This document shows, piece after piece, positions 52,293-61,553 of a stretch of 64,000 nucleotides of DNA; position 1 is the stretch's first letter; the number at the start of each line of letters is the position of its first letter. Both the position numbers and the translations under genes were made by a program. The DNA lies in NCBI GenBank assembly GCA_015064185.1, contig SVSS01000002.1, positions 62,001-126,000 on the forward strand, written 5' to 3'. This stretch comes from Oscillospiraceae bacterium (GTDB taxonomy: Bacteria; Bacillota; Clostridia; Oscillospirales; CAG-272). Under the pieces are notes generated by a model. It was given only the letters and a program-made list of their open reading frames with translations. It made no database searches and had not been told where the DNA came from.

Positions 52293-52997
52293 ATGGAAAT
52301 TCAGTATTTTGACCATCTTGTTTCTACAAATGAAACGGCAAGAGCTGCCGCTATTGCGGGTGCCGCCCCCTTTTATACGGTAGCGGCAAGGCAACAAAGC
52401 GGTGGCGTTGGCAGAATGGGACGTAGCTTTTCCTCGCCCGAGGGAGGTACTTACTTCAGTACCGTGCTGCGTCCCAAGCTCGCGCGCGAAAAATTCGGTG
52501 CGATCACGCCATTTTGCGCTGTTGCCGTACATCGCGCCATAGCGGAGCTTACGGGTGTCTCGCTTGATATCAAATGGATCAACGACCTGCTTTTAAACGG
52601 CAAAAAGGTCTGCGGTATACTAGCGGTGGCAGGTGAGGATCAAAAAGGCGAGTCCTTTGTGGTGCTCGGAATCGGTATTAATACAGGGCGCGGCAATTTG
52701 CCCCCCGAGCTTGCAGATATTGCCACCTATCTTCCTTATGATGATGTTGAGGGCTTGATCAAGCGCATTCTTTATTGGTTGCAGAATTTTGAGGATGAAA
52801 TCAGAGAAGGCAGTTGGGTAGAGTATTATCGCGCGCACGCTTCCTGCCTTGGCAGTGCCGTAACCGTTATCAAAGGCGAGAGCAGAGTAAGCGCGACTGC
52901 GCTTGACATCGATGCCGAGGGCGGCTTGCTTGTGGCTTATGAAAACGGCATACAAGAGATCTTGCGCGGAGGCGAAATTTCCTTGCGTTTTCGATAA
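52293..52997 (+). CDS. birA: Biotin--[acetyl-CoA-carboxylase] ligase, without DNA-binding domain
   Basis: BirA activates biotin to biotinyl-AMP and attaches it to carrier proteins. The 234-residue form has only the catalytic and C-terminal domains: 'STNETARAAA', 'ARQQSGGVGRMGRSFSSPEG' with the GRxGR loop, and 'DIKWINDLLLNGKKVCGIL' with catalytic Lys. No helix-turn-helix is present, so it is not the biotin repressor type. It starts 7 bases behind polC with a GAGG site; in-frame codons upstream lie inside polC. Confidence 0.95.
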   Translation: MEIQYFDHLVSTNETARAAAIAGAAPFYTVAARQQSGGVGRMGRSFSSPEGGTYFSTVLRPKLAREKFGAITPFCAVAVHRAIAELTGVSLDIKWINDLLLNGKKVCGILAVAGEDQKGESFVVLGIGINTGRGNLPPELADIATYLPYDDVEGLIKRILYWLQNFEDEIREGSWVEYYRAHASCLGSAVTVIKGESRVSATALDIDAEGGLLVAYENGIQEILRGGEISLRFR

Positions 52998-53075
52998 CCG
53001 TGCGCACAGCCGCACAATAAGACAACAAACGACATAATCTATCAGTAAGAGGGATCATGTCGGTCATCGTATGAT

Positions 53076-53110
53076 AAAAACCGATCTCGGGTGATCTGAG
53101 ATCGGTTTTT
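53076..53110 (+). terminator. Terminator of polC-birA
   Basis: A perfect 13-bp stem (53076-53088 with 53098-53110) and a T tract lie 80 bases after birA. The gap before it is otherwise empty. Confidence 0.92.
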
Positions 53111-53169
53111 TATATCCAATAAACGGATTCCCGACTTTTCTCACATCATTGCAAATGGGGAAGAATGTG

Positions 53170-54063
53170 ATGTCTTTATATAAAAAAATAACGGTTTTGG
53201 GCGGCGATCAAAGGCAGGCAGCGGTGGCGGGATATTTTGCTTTGAAGGATTTTTCGGTTGGTGCTTGGGGATTGCCCTCAGCACTTCTGCCGCCACAGCT
53301 TACGCTTTTTGAGGATTGGAAAACGGCTGTGGCTGATACTGATGTGCTGGTCTTGCCGTTGCCTGCTTCTCCTGACAGCAAGCATTTAAACCTACCGCTC
53401 ATGCAACGGGAGGGAGAAAAGACCCCGCGCATATTTGATATTGTAAGAGAAATATCGCCGGGGACGCTTGTAGCGGGTGGTAGGCTCTCACAAGCGATAA
53501 AAGAAATACTGCAAGAAGCGGGTGTGCAATTTTTTGATTATTTTGAAAGTGAGGCTTTGCAGCAAAAAAATGCTATTCCAACAGCTGAAGGCGCAATAGA
53601 GGTATTGATGCGAGAGGTGCCGCGTACCGTAAATGGGCTTTGTGTTGCGGTAACGGGCTTTGGCCGTGTATCACGCGCACTTGTGCGGCTGCTTCTCGCG
53701 ATGGGAGCAAGGGTAACTGTGGCTGCAAGAAAGAGAGAGGATCTCGCGCTTGCGCGCGCGCAGGGATGCGATACCGTACAGATCAACAGCAAGGAAGCAC
53801 TGTTCTCGCTTGGCCGGGGCTTTGCCGCTATATTTAACACTGTGCCGTGTTGCCTGTTTGATGAGGCGGTGCTCTCAAGGCTTTCGCGCGAAACCTTAAT
53901 GATCGATCTTGCATCAGCACCCGGTGGTGTAGATGCAAACGCTGCGGGTATGCTTGGCATTCGTGTGGTGTGGGCACTCTCCTTGCCGGGCAAATATGCA
54001 CCGATTACAGCCGGAGAGATCATTGCCCAAACAATTCTTGCTTATTTAAGCGAGGGAGAATAG
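53170..54063 (+). CDS. dpaA: Dipicolinate synthase subunit A
   Basis: DpaA (SpoVFA) works with DpaB to oxidise dihydrodipicolinate to dipicolinic acid, the main spore-core solute, in the mother cell. The 297-residue protein has a divergent N-terminal segment 'VLGGDQRQAAVAGYFA', then a Rossmann domain with 'VTGFGRVSRALVRLLLAMGA' near residue 165 and 'LMIDLASAPGGVD', as in SpoVFA. I take the ATG at 53170 (after GGGGAAG); ATG 53155 lacks a site. A sigma-K type promoter was not clear to me. It marks the organism as a spore former or recent descendant. Confidence 0.93.
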   Translation: MSLYKKITVLGGDQRQAAVAGYFALKDFSVGAWGLPSALLPPQLTLFEDWKTAVADTDVLVLPLPASPDSKHLNLPLMQREGEKTPRIFDIVREISPGTLVAGGRLSQAIKEILQEAGVQFFDYFESEALQQKNAIPTAEGAIEVLMREVPRTVNGLCVAVTGFGRVSRALVRLLLAMGARVTVAARKREDLALARAQGCDTVQINSKEALFSLGRGFAAIFNTVPCCLFDEAVLSRLSRETLMIDLASAPGGVDANAAGMLGIRVVWALSLPGKYAPITAGEIIAQTILAYLSEGE

Positions 54064-54079
54064 GAGAGGGGGAGAAATC

Positions 54080-54640
54080 ATGATTGGATTTGCGCTTTGC
54101 GGCTCCTTTTGCACGGTGCGCTCAGCACTTGTGGAAATGGAAAAGCTGACCGTGGCGCATGAGGTACAGGGAATTGTGAGTGAAACGGTTTATTCGACCA
54201 ACACGCGCTTTTCACCCGCGGCTGATGTAATAGATGAGATCAAGCAGTTAACGGGCAAGGAGGTCATTCACAGTATCGTGGGGGCAGAGCCCTTGGGGCC
54301 AAAATCACCGCTTGAGGCACTTGTGATCTGTCCGTGCACGGGAAATACACTTGCAAAAATGGCAAACGGCATTACCGATACCGCGGTTACCATGGCAGCC
54401 AAGGCGCACCTGCGTTCTGACCGCCCGCTTGTTATTGCGCTCGCCTCCAATGATGCACTCTCTGCAAACCTCAAAAATATAGGGCAGATGCTCACGCGTA
54501 AAAATGTGTATTTTGTGCCGATGAAGCAGGATGACCCCAAGGATAAACCGCATTCCTTGGTGGCTGATTTTTCCTTGCTTGCTCCAACATTAAAGGCAGC
54601 CCTTGCGGGCAAGCAATATCAAAGACTGTTTGTGATATGA
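54080..54640 (+). CDS. dpaB: Dipicolinate synthase subunit B (flavoprotein family)
   Basis: The 186-residue protein is the flavodoxin-like partner of DpaA. It has 'GFALCGSFCTVRSALVEMEK', 'SIVGAEPLGPKSPLEALVIC' and 'PCTGNTLAKMANGITDTAVT', the DpaB/SpoVFB pattern. It starts 17 bases behind dpaA with GGGGGAG and is followed by a strong terminator, so dpaAB forms its own two-gene unit. Confidence 0.94.
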   Translation: MIGFALCGSFCTVRSALVEMEKLTVAHEVQGIVSETVYSTNTRFSPAADVIDEIKQLTGKEVIHSIVGAEPLGPKSPLEALVICPCTGNTLAKMANGITDTAVTMAAKAHLRSDRPLVIALASNDALSANLKNIGQMLTRKNVYFVPMKQDDPKDKPHSLVADFSLLAPTLKAALAGKQYQRLFVI

Positions 54641-54643
54641 AAA

Positions 54644-54690
54644 CAGCCGCGCAAACTCTTGCAAACGAGTTCTTGCGCGGCTGATTTTTT
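54644..54690. terminator. Terminator of dpaAB, shared with the converging TVP38 gene
   Basis: An 11-bp GC-rich stem (54644-54654 with 54673-54683), further pairing inside the loop and TTTTTT follow dpaB. The converging gene ends at 54689, overlapping its T tract. Confidence 0.9.
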
Positions 54691-55369
54691 ATTTGTTTTT
54701 TGGCGGCATTTTCTTCTTGTAAAGCAAAAGTGAAAGAAGTAAAAACAGGATGAAGCACAGGAAAAATATAACGATTGCAGTGATACTTCGTGTGCCGATC
54801 GCCGCACCGCCAAGCACGGCAATGAAAATGCCGGGGAGCCTACCAACAATAGAAAGGAGCATGAAGACAGAGAAGCGCATTTCGGTAAGACCCATGAAAT
54901 ATGCTAGCATATCCTTGGGAACGCCGGGGATAAGAAAGAAAATTAGGGTAAAAGCGTTTTGCTTGTCACTTGCTTTCAAAAAGAACACTTTTTGCAGTTT
55001 TTCATCGGAATAGAAGCATTTTACTGCTTTTGCACCAAAGCGACGTGAAATCCAAAATGCTACGGCTGACCCAATTGCCGCACCAATTGAGGTGAGAAGA
55101 AGCCCGCCTAAAATGCCAAACGAATAGCCCGCCACTACCTCAAAAGGATGTCCCGGGATCGGTGCCAAAATGACCTGCGCTGCCATGAGCGCGGTAAAGA
55201 TGCATTTGCCCCAAAAGCCATAGCTTTCCATTTGGGTGCGGAATGCATCGGGGTCGGCTACCATGGCGGTAAGGCTATCCCAAAAAACCACCGTGGCAAC
55301 AGTGAGTAAGATCACAAACAGTAAAAGACACAGCACAGCGACTGTGCGCCCCTTGCGTTGCTCTGTCAC
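54689..55369 (-). CDS. TVP38/TMEM64 family membrane protein (VTT domain)
   Basis: The 226-residue protein has about five hydrophobic segments and the VTT-domain core: 'ILAPIPGHPFEVVAGYSFG', 'GAAIGSAVAFWISRRFG', and 'FFLIPGVPKDMLAYFMGL' with the family FLIPGVPKD. Relatives are DedA-superfamily membrane proteins linked to lipid scrambling or transport. I take the GTG at 55369, 7 bases after GGAGG. It is transcribed alone against dpaAB. Confidence 0.9.
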   Translation of the reverse strand: MTEQRKGRTVAVLCLLLFVILLTVATVVFWDSLTAMVADPDAFRTQMESYGFWGKCIFTALMAAQVILAPIPGHPFEVVAGYSFGILGGLLLTSIGAAIGSAVAFWISRRFGAKAVKCFYSDEKLQKVFFLKASDKQNAFTLIFFLIPGVPKDMLAYFMGLTEMRFSVFMLLSIVGRLPGIFIAVLGGAAIGTRSITAIVIFFLCFILFLLLSLLLYKKKMPPKNK

Positions 55370-55400
55370 GGCCTTACCTCCTTTGTAAAACGTTGTTTCT

Positions 55401-55429
55401 ATTTTAGCATATTATTCTGCAAAAAGCAA
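55401..55429 (-). promoter_or_regulatory. Promoter of the TVP38-family gene
   Basis: TTGCTT (55429-55424) and TAAAAT (55406-55401) on the minus strand are 17 bases apart, with TGC before the -10 box. Confidence 0.8.
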
Positions 55430-55465
55430 CATCTGTTTTTATTATAAAAAAATATTGAAAAATAC

Positions 55466-55494
55466 TTTTCAAACCGGGTAAAGCGTGCTATAAT
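55466..55494 (+). promoter_or_regulatory. Promoter of pncB
   Basis: TTTTCA (55466-55471) and a perfect TATAAT (55489-55494) are 17 bases apart, with TGC before the -10 box. Confidence 0.83.
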
Positions 55495-55529
55495 GATGAC
55501 AATACCATTTCTTGCGAAAGGAAACCACT

Positions 55530-56984
55530 ATGAAAAAAATTTCTCGCAATCTCACTATGCTGTTTGACTATTATGAAATGACCATGGCAAACGGTTATTT
55601 TAAAAAGGGTATGGGAGATATGATCTCCTACTTTGATGTCTTTTACCGCAGTAATCCCGATGATGGCGGCTATGCCATTGCAGCGGGTCTTGAGCAGGTA
55701 ATTGAATACATCAACGATCTGCATTTTGACGAGGAGGATATTGCTTACCTTGCTTCAAAGGGCTGCTTTGAGGAGTCCTTTCTTGATTACCTGCGCAATT
55801 TCAAGTTTACGGGTGATATCTGGGCTGTGCCGGAGGGCACGGTCGTTTTCCCGGGTGAGCCCTTGCTGACGGTGCGCGCACGTACTATGGAGGCGCAGTT
55901 TATCGAAACCTATCTTTTGATGATGCTCAACCACGAATCCATGATCGCTACCAAGGCAGCGCGCATTACCCGCGCCGCTAAGGGCAGACCCGTGAGCGAA
56001 TTCGGCTCTCGCCGTGCGCAGGGTGCGGATGCCGCCATTCTTGGTGCGCGCGCAGCATATATCGGCGGTGTTTCGGGCACGGCATGTGCCATTGCGGATG
56101 AGGTCTTTGGTGTGCCTGCTTCGGGCACTATGGCTCATTCTTGGGTACAGATGTTTGATAGCGAATTAGAGGCTTTTCGTGCCTACTGCGAGCTCTATCC
56201 CAACAGTGCTACGCTTTTGGTTGATACCTATAACGTTTTGGAATCGGGCGTGCCCAATGCCATTCGCGCCTTTAAGGAAGCCGGCATTACAAAATGTGCC
56301 GTTCGTATTGATTCGGGCGATATCACCTATCTTTCCTGCAAGATCCGCAAAATGCTGGATGAGGCAGGGCTGACCGAGTGTAAGATCGTGGCCTCCAATT
56401 CGCTTGACGAGTATATTATCAGAGGGCTTTTGCTGCAGGGCGCACAGGTCGATGCCTTTGGCGTTGGCGAGCGCTTGATCACCTCCAAGAGCAATCCCGT
56501 ATTCGGCGGCGTTTATAAGCTTTGCGCGATTGAGGATAAAGAGGGGAACATCCTGCCCAAAATCAAGCTCAGCGAAAACGTTGGCAAGATCACAACGCCC
56601 CACTTCAAAAAGGTTTACCGCTTGTTCGACAGAGAATCGGGTAAGGCGGAGGCAGACCTTGTCTGTGTGTATGATGAAACTGTAGACGATACCAAGCCGC
56701 TTGAGATCTTTGACCCCGAAAACACTTGGAAAACCAAGGTATTGACCAATTTTGAGGCAAAGGAGCTGCTGGTTCCCGTATTTAAAAACGGTAAGCAGGT
56801 GTATACCTCTCCCTCTCTTGATGAGATCCGTGCAAACTGCAAGGCATCGCTTCAGAGCATGTGGGAGGAGGTTAAGCGCTTTGATAACCCCCATAATTAT
56901 TACGTAGACCTTTCACGCAAGCTTTGGGATATCAAGTACGGCATGATCAAGGCGCAGCGCCACACAAGCAAAACCTCGAAATAA
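55530..56984 (+). CDS. pncB: Nicotinate phosphoribosyltransferase
   Basis: PncB salvages nicotinate to nicotinate mononucleotide for NAD. The 484-residue protein has 'LTMLFDYYEMTMANGYFKKG', 'EFGSRRAQGADAAILGARAA', 'GTMAHSWVQMF' with the catalytic-site His, and 'LVDTYNVLESGVPNAIRAFK', all of the NAPRT family. Length fits the longer Firmicute form. ATG at 55530 follows AAAGGA. It has its own promoter; no terminator is clear before the pyrC promoter. Confidence 0.96.
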   Translation: MKKISRNLTMLFDYYEMTMANGYFKKGMGDMISYFDVFYRSNPDDGGYAIAAGLEQVIEYINDLHFDEEDIAYLASKGCFEESFLDYLRNFKFTGDIWAVPEGTVVFPGEPLLTVRARTMEAQFIETYLLMMLNHESMIATKAARITRAAKGRPVSEFGSRRAQGADAAILGARAAYIGGVSGTACAIADEVFGVPASGTMAHSWVQMFDSELEAFRAYCELYPNSATLLVDTYNVLESGVPNAIRAFKEAGITKCAVRIDSGDITYLSCKIRKMLDEAGLTECKIVASNSLDEYIIRGLLLQGAQVDAFGVGERLITSKSNPVFGGVYKLCAIEDKEGNILPKIKLSENVGKITTPHFKKVYRLFDRESGKAEADLVCVYDETVDDTKPLEIFDPENTWKTKVLTNFEAKELLVPVFKNGKQVYTSPSLDEIRANCKASLQSMWEEVKRFDNPHNYYVDLSRKLWDIKYGMIKAQRHTSKTSK

Positions 56985-57016
56985 TGCAAAATATACAGAT
57001 TTTTTGAAAATTTGTC

Positions 57017-57045
57017 TTGACAAGCAGAGGCGTGTTTGCTATAAT
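57017..57045 (+). promoter_or_regulatory. Consensus promoter of the pyr operon
   Basis: TTGACA (57017-57022) and TATAAT (57040-57045) are both perfect and 17 bases apart; TTTGC precedes the -10 box (extended -10). It should be one of the strongest promoters in the window. Confidence 0.95.
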
Positions 57046-57070
57046 ATCAAAGATAATTATTTCACATATA

Positions 57071-57098
57071 CGCGCACGGCGCTCATGCGACGTGCGCG
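57071..57098 (+). promoter_or_regulatory. Leader hairpin ahead of pyrC
   Basis: An 8-bp GC-rich stem (57071-57078 with 57091-57098) lies about 20 bases into the leader and 25 bases before the GTG start. No terminator T tract follows, and the PyrR-binding consensus was not seen, so classic PyrR attenuation is not supported. Confidence 0.55.
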
Positions 57099-57123
57099 TG
57101 CTCAAAAAGAAAGGAGTATTGCC

Positions 57124-58338
57124 GTGTCTAAGCTGAAAAATCTCAATCTTGATTTTTTAAAGGCCGCCGATATTACTCCCGTCGTCACTGGTTCTGGTGA
57201 CGCTGTTGTTGCTTCCGTTGATCATTCCCAATATGTTGCTTTTCCCGGTTTTTGTGATGTGCATGTGCATTTCAGAGAACCGGGATTTTCTTATAAAGAG
57301 ACCATAAAAAGCGGCTCGCTTGCCGCGGCAAGGGGAGGCTTTACTGCTGTTTGCACCATGCCCAACCTCTCACCCGTGCCCGATTCGGTCGAGCACCTGA
57401 ATGAGCAGCTTGATATCATCAAGCGCGACGCAGTGATCCGTGTTGTGCCTTGCGGCTCTATCACGGTGGGAGAGAAGGGGCAAGCACTTTCGGATATGGA
57501 GGGTATGGCGCCCTTTGTGGTCGGGTACTCTGATGACGGCGTGGATGTACGCTCGGACAGCATGATGCGCGCGGCTATGGAAAAGGCAAAAGTGCTTGAT
57601 AGGATCATTGTGGCGCATTGCGAGATCAAATACGAGGGTATCGGCTATATTCACGACGGTGAGTACGCAAGAGCAAACGGGCACCGCGGCATCACCTCGG
57701 AAAGTGAGTTTTTACAGGTCGCGCGCGACATCGCGCTTGCCAAGGAAACCGGGTGCGCTTACCATGTGTGCCATATCTCCACCAAGGAAAGTGTTGCGCT
57801 TATTCGCGAGGCAAAAAAGCAGGGTGTGAATATCACCTGCGAAACCGGCCCCCATTATCTGTTGCTTGATGACAGCGCATTGCAGGAGCACGGTAGATTT
57901 AAAATGAATCCGCCCCTGCGCAGCAAGGCCGATCGAGAGGCGCTTGTTGAGGGACTTTTGGACGGTACTATTGATATGATCGCTACCGATCACGCGCCGC
58001 ACGCCGCCGAGGAAAAAGCAAAGGGACTTGCGGGCAGCTCGTTTGGCGTGGTGGGCATTGAAACCTCGTTCCCCCTCATGTACACGGGCTTTGTTAAAAC
58101 AGGGCTTCTCACCATGGAGCAGCTGATCCGCTTGATGTGCGATAACCCGCGCCGCCGCTTTGGTCTGCCTGTTGGCAACGACTTTTCGGTGTGGGATCTT
58201 AACGCAAAATATACCGTAGACCCCAAGGACTTCCTTTCCATGGGTAAGGCAACGCCTTTTGAGGGCGTAGAGGTCTATGGCAAAAACCTTCTCACCGTGC
58301 ACAACGGTCAAATCGTTTATAAAGCAAGTAAAAAATAA
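57124..58338 (+). CDS. pyrC: Dihydroorotase, class I
   Basis: PyrC closes carbamoyl aspartate to dihydroorotate. The 404-residue protein has 'CDVHVHFREPGFSYKETI' with the zinc-binding HxH near residue 46, 'VAHCEIKYEG', 'YHVCHISTKESV' and 'MIATDHAPHAAEEKAKG' with the catalytic Asp. The GTG at 57124 (MSKLKNLN) follows AAAGGAG by 7 bases; the frame is open for 40 codons upstream but crosses the promoter. It leads the operon, with carB next after 32 bases; pyrB is not here. Confidence 0.94.
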   Translation: MSKLKNLNLDFLKAADITPVVTGSGDAVVASVDHSQYVAFPGFCDVHVHFREPGFSYKETIKSGSLAAARGGFTAVCTMPNLSPVPDSVEHLNEQLDIIKRDAVIRVVPCGSITVGEKGQALSDMEGMAPFVVGYSDDGVDVRSDSMMRAAMEKAKVLDRIIVAHCEIKYEGIGYIHDGEYARANGHRGITSESEFLQVARDIALAKETGCAYHVCHISTKESVALIREAKKQGVNITCETGPHYLLLDDSALQEHGRFKMNPPLRSKADREALVEGLLDGTIDMIATDHAPHAAEEKAKGLAGSSFGVVGIETSFPLMYTGFVKTGLLTMEQLIRLMCDNPRRRFGLPVGNDFSVWDLNAKYTVDPKDFLSMGKATPFEGVEVYGKNLLTVHNGQIVYKASKK

Positions 58339-58370
58339 TATTTTCATAAAAAACACGGAGGTTTGCAGTT

Positions 58371-61300
58371 ATGGCAAAGAGAACAGACATCAAAAAAATT
58401 CTGATCATTGGTTCAGGACCCATTATCATCGGTCAGGCAGCAGAGTTTGACTACGCAGGCACGCAGGCATGCTTGGCACTTAAGGAGGAGGGCTACGAGG
58501 TCGTGCTCGTCAACTCCAACCCTGCGACTATTATGACCGATACTACCATTGCCGATAAGGTCTACATGGAGCCCCTGACGCTTGAGTACATCGCCAAGAT
58601 CCTCCGCTACGAGCGCCCTGATGCCATTCTGCCTGGCATCGGCGGACAAACCGGCCTCAATCTTGCCATGCAGCTTGAGAAGAAGGGTATTTTAAAGGAA
58701 TGCCGTGTAGAGCTTCTTGGCACAAGCAGCGAATCGATCGAGCGTGCCGAGGACAGAGAGCTCTTCAAGGAGCTTTGCCAATCGATCGGTGAGCCCACGA
58801 TCCCTTCGGAAATCACCTATGATCTTGAAGAAGCCAAGGCCGCAGCACAGCGCATCGGCTATCCTGTAGTGCTTCGTCCTGCGTTTACGCTGGGTGGCAC
58901 GGGCGGTGGCTTTGCCAATAACGAGCAGGAGCTTGTTGCGATCGGTATCAATGCCTTTAAGCTTTCTCCCGTGCACCAGGTTCTTATTGAGAAGAGCGTG
59001 AAGGGCTATAAGGAGATCGAGTTTGAGGTTATGCGCGACAGCAACGACCATGCTATCACCATCTGCGGCATGGAGAACATCGATCCCGTCGGCGTTCACA
59101 CGGGTGACTCGCTGGTCGTAGCTCCCATTATGACGCTTTCCGAGCACGATCAGAAGATGCTCAATGACAGCGCCATTAAGATCATCCGCGAGCTCAAGAT
59201 CGAGGGTGGCTGCAATGTACAGTTTGCACTTGATCCTCACAGCAGTCAGTATTACCTCATCGAGGTCAATCCTCGCGTGTCGCGTTCCTCGGCTCTTGCC
59301 TCCAAGGCATCGGGCTATCCGATCGCTCGCGTAACCGCTAAGATCGCCGTTGGTATGTCGCTTGAGGAGATCAAGATCGCCAACACCAACGCGGCATTCG
59401 AGCCTCAGCTTGATTATGTAATTGCCAAGCTTCCTCGCTTCCCGTTTGATAAATTCACCACTGCATCCAACACTCTTGGCACGCAGATGAAGGCTACGGG
59501 CGAGGTCATGGGCATTGGCTCTAACCTTGAGGAGTGCTTGCTGAAGGGTATGCGCTCGCTTGAGGTGGGTGTAAACCACATCTATCATCATAAGTTTGAC
59601 GATATGAGCAACGATGAGATCCTTGCTTATATCCATGAGTTCCGTGATGACAACATTTTCGCCATTGCCGAGCTTCTTGCACGCGGTGTAACGGTAGAAG
59701 AGGTGCACAATATCACAAAGATCACATCCTTCTTCCTTGAGGCGATCAAGCGCATCGTGGATATGGAGGAAACTCTGAAGGCACATGCCTTTGAGCTTGA
59801 AACGCTGACCGCCGCCAAGAAAATGGGCTTTAGCGACAAGTATGTAGCCAGAATGTGGAAGTGCACTGAGCTTGATGTCTTTAAGTTCCGCAAGCAGCAC
59901 AATCTTTTCCCTGTGTTCCGCATGGTTGACACCTGCCACACAGGTGCTTATATCCCGTACTTCTACTCGACCTACACAGGCGAGAATGCATCGGTTTTGA
60001 CTGACAAGAAAAAGATCGTGGTGCTTGGCGCCGGCCCCATTCGTATCGGTCAGGGCGTAGAGTTTGACTATTCTACCGTTCACGCTGTAACGACCATTAA
60101 GAATTCCGGCTATGAGGCTATTATCATCAACAACAACCCCGAAACCGTTTCTACCGACTATACCACGGCAGACAAGCTTTACTTCGAGCCTTTGACGCCC
60201 GAAGATGTGATGAACATCATCGAGTTTGAAAAGCCCGAGGGCGTGATCGCATCGCTTGGCGGCCAGACTGCCATTAACCTGGCACAGCCCCTTCACGATC
60301 TCGGTGTGAAGATCATCGGCACCGACTGTGCCGCTATTGACCGCGCCGAGAACCGTGACGCATTTGAAAAGCTCCTTAAGAGCCTTGGCATCCCTCAGCC
60401 CGAGGGACGCGCTGTTACTAAGATCGAGGACGGTGTTGCCGCTGCGGCAAAGATCGGTTACCCCGTGCTTGTTCGCCCCTCCTTCGTGCTTGGCGGTCGC
60501 GCAATGCAGATCGTTGCCAATGAGGATCAGCTGCGCCATTACCTTAAGACCGCCGTTGAGATCGACGAGGACAAGCCCGTGCTTGTTGATAAGTACATCA
60601 GCGGTAAAGAGGTCGAGGTTGATGCGATTTGCGACGGCCGCGACGTATTCGTGCCCGGTATTATGGAGCTTGTAGAGCGTACGGGTATTCACTCCGGCGA
60701 CTCGATCAGCGTATATCCGACCTTCAGTATCTCCAATAAGGTCAAGGGCACCATTCTTCAGTATGCCAAAAAGCTGGGCCTTGGCATTGGCATTGTAGGC
60801 CTTTACAACATTCAGTTTATTGTTGACCAAAATGATGAGGTGTTTATCATTGAGGTAAATCCGCGCTCCTCCCGCACAGTTCCGTTCCTTTCTAAGTCTA
60901 CGGGCTACAGCCTTGCCGATATTGCCACCAACTGTATTCTCGGTCAGAGCCTCAAGGAGCAGGGAATTTTCGACATTTACCCTGCCGAAAAGGATCGCTG
61001 GTATGTCAAGGTGCCTGTGTTCTCGTTTAACAAGCTTCGCGGTCTTGATGCTTACCTTTCCCCTGAAATGAAGTCGACGGGCGAGGCGATCGGCTATGAC
61101 AACAAGCTCAACCGCGCGCTTTACAAGGCTCTCCAGGCCTCCGGCATGCGTTTGCAGAATTACGGCACCGTATTTGTGACCATTGCCGACCGCGATAAGG
61201 AGGAGGCACTGCCCCTCATTCGCCGCTTCTACAACCTCGGCTTTAACATTGAGGCTACGGCAGGAACGGCTAAGTTCCTCAAGGACAACGGCATTCGCAC

Positions 61301-61544
61301 TCATGTGATCAAAAAGCTCTCTGACGGCTCTGAGGAGATCGCAGAGGCGCTTCGCCAGGGTCACATTGCTTACGTCATCAATACCAGCTCTCCCGAATCT
61401 CAGCATGAGCAGTCTGACGGTGTTGAGATCCGCCGCTGCGCAACCGAAAATAACGTATCTATTTTCACGTCGCTTGATACCGTAAGAGTTCTGCTTGACG
61501 TTCTGGAGGAAACAACGCTGACCATTTCTACCATCGACGCGTAA
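58371..61544 (+). CDS. carB: Carbamoyl phosphate synthase large subunit
   Basis: CarB makes carbamoyl phosphate from bicarbonate, ammonia and two ATP. The 1057-residue protein has both ATP-grasp halves ('ILPGIGGQTGLNLAMQLEKK' and 'VIASLGGQTAINLAQPLHDL'), the PreATP loops 'GSGPIIIGQAAEFDYAGTQA' and 'GAGPIRIGQGVEFDYSTVHA', and a C-terminal MGS-like allosteric domain (about 935-1057). It needs the glutaminase subunit CarA, usually encoded just upstream, but the gene before it is pyrC. Codons are strongly biased. Confidence 0.98.
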   Translation: MAKRTDIKKILIIGSGPIIIGQAAEFDYAGTQACLALKEEGYEVVLVNSNPATIMTDTTIADKVYMEPLTLEYIAKILRYERPDAILPGIGGQTGLNLAMQLEKKGILKECRVELLGTSSESIERAEDRELFKELCQSIGEPTIPSEITYDLEEAKAAAQRIGYPVVLRPAFTLGGTGGGFANNEQELVAIGINAFKLSPVHQVLIEKSVKGYKEIEFEVMRDSNDHAITICGMENIDPVGVHTGDSLVVAPIMTLSEHDQKMLNDSAIKIIRELKIEGGCNVQFALDPHSSQYYLIEVNPRVSRSSALASKASGYPIARVTAKIAVGMSLEEIKIANTNAAFEPQLDYVIAKLPRFPFDKFTTASNTLGTQMKATGEVMGIGSNLEECLLKGMRSLEVGVNHIYHHKFDDMSNDEILAYIHEFRDDNIFAIAELLARGVTVEEVHNITKITSFFLEAIKRIVDMEETLKAHAFELETLTAAKKMGFSDKYVARMWKCTELDVFKFRKQHNLFPVFRMVDTCHTGAYIPYFYSTYTGENASVLTDKKKIVVLGAGPIRIGQGVEFDYSTVHAVTTIKNSGYEAIIINNNPETVSTDYTTADKLYFEPLTPEDVMNIIEFEKPEGVIASLGGQTAINLAQPLHDLGVKIIGTDCAAIDRAENRDAFEKLLKSLGIPQPEGRAVTKIEDGVAAAAKIGYPVLVRPSFVLGGRAMQIVANEDQLRHYLKTAVEIDEDKPVLVDKYISGKEVEVDAICDGRDVFVPGIMELVERTGIHSGDSISVYPTFSISNKVKGTILQYAKKLGLGIGIVGLYNIQFIVDQNDEVFIIEVNPRSSRTVPFLSKSTGYSLADIATNCILGQSLKEQGIFDIYPAEKDRWYVKVPVFSFNKLRGLDAYLSPEMKSTGEAIGYDNKLNRALYKALQASGMRLQNYGTVFVTIADRDKEEALPLIRRFYNLGFNIEATAGTAKFLKDNGIRTHVIKKLSDGSEEIAEALRQGHIAYVINTSSPESQHEQSDGVEIRRCATENNVSIFTSLDTVRVLLDVLEETTLTISTIDA

Positions 61545-61553
61545 GAGGTGGAT

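Noticed and set aside
57046-57123. PyrR attenuator in the pyr leader
   Set aside because: There is no terminator in the leader and no PyrR-binding loop consensus; a plain hairpin is all that can be supported.
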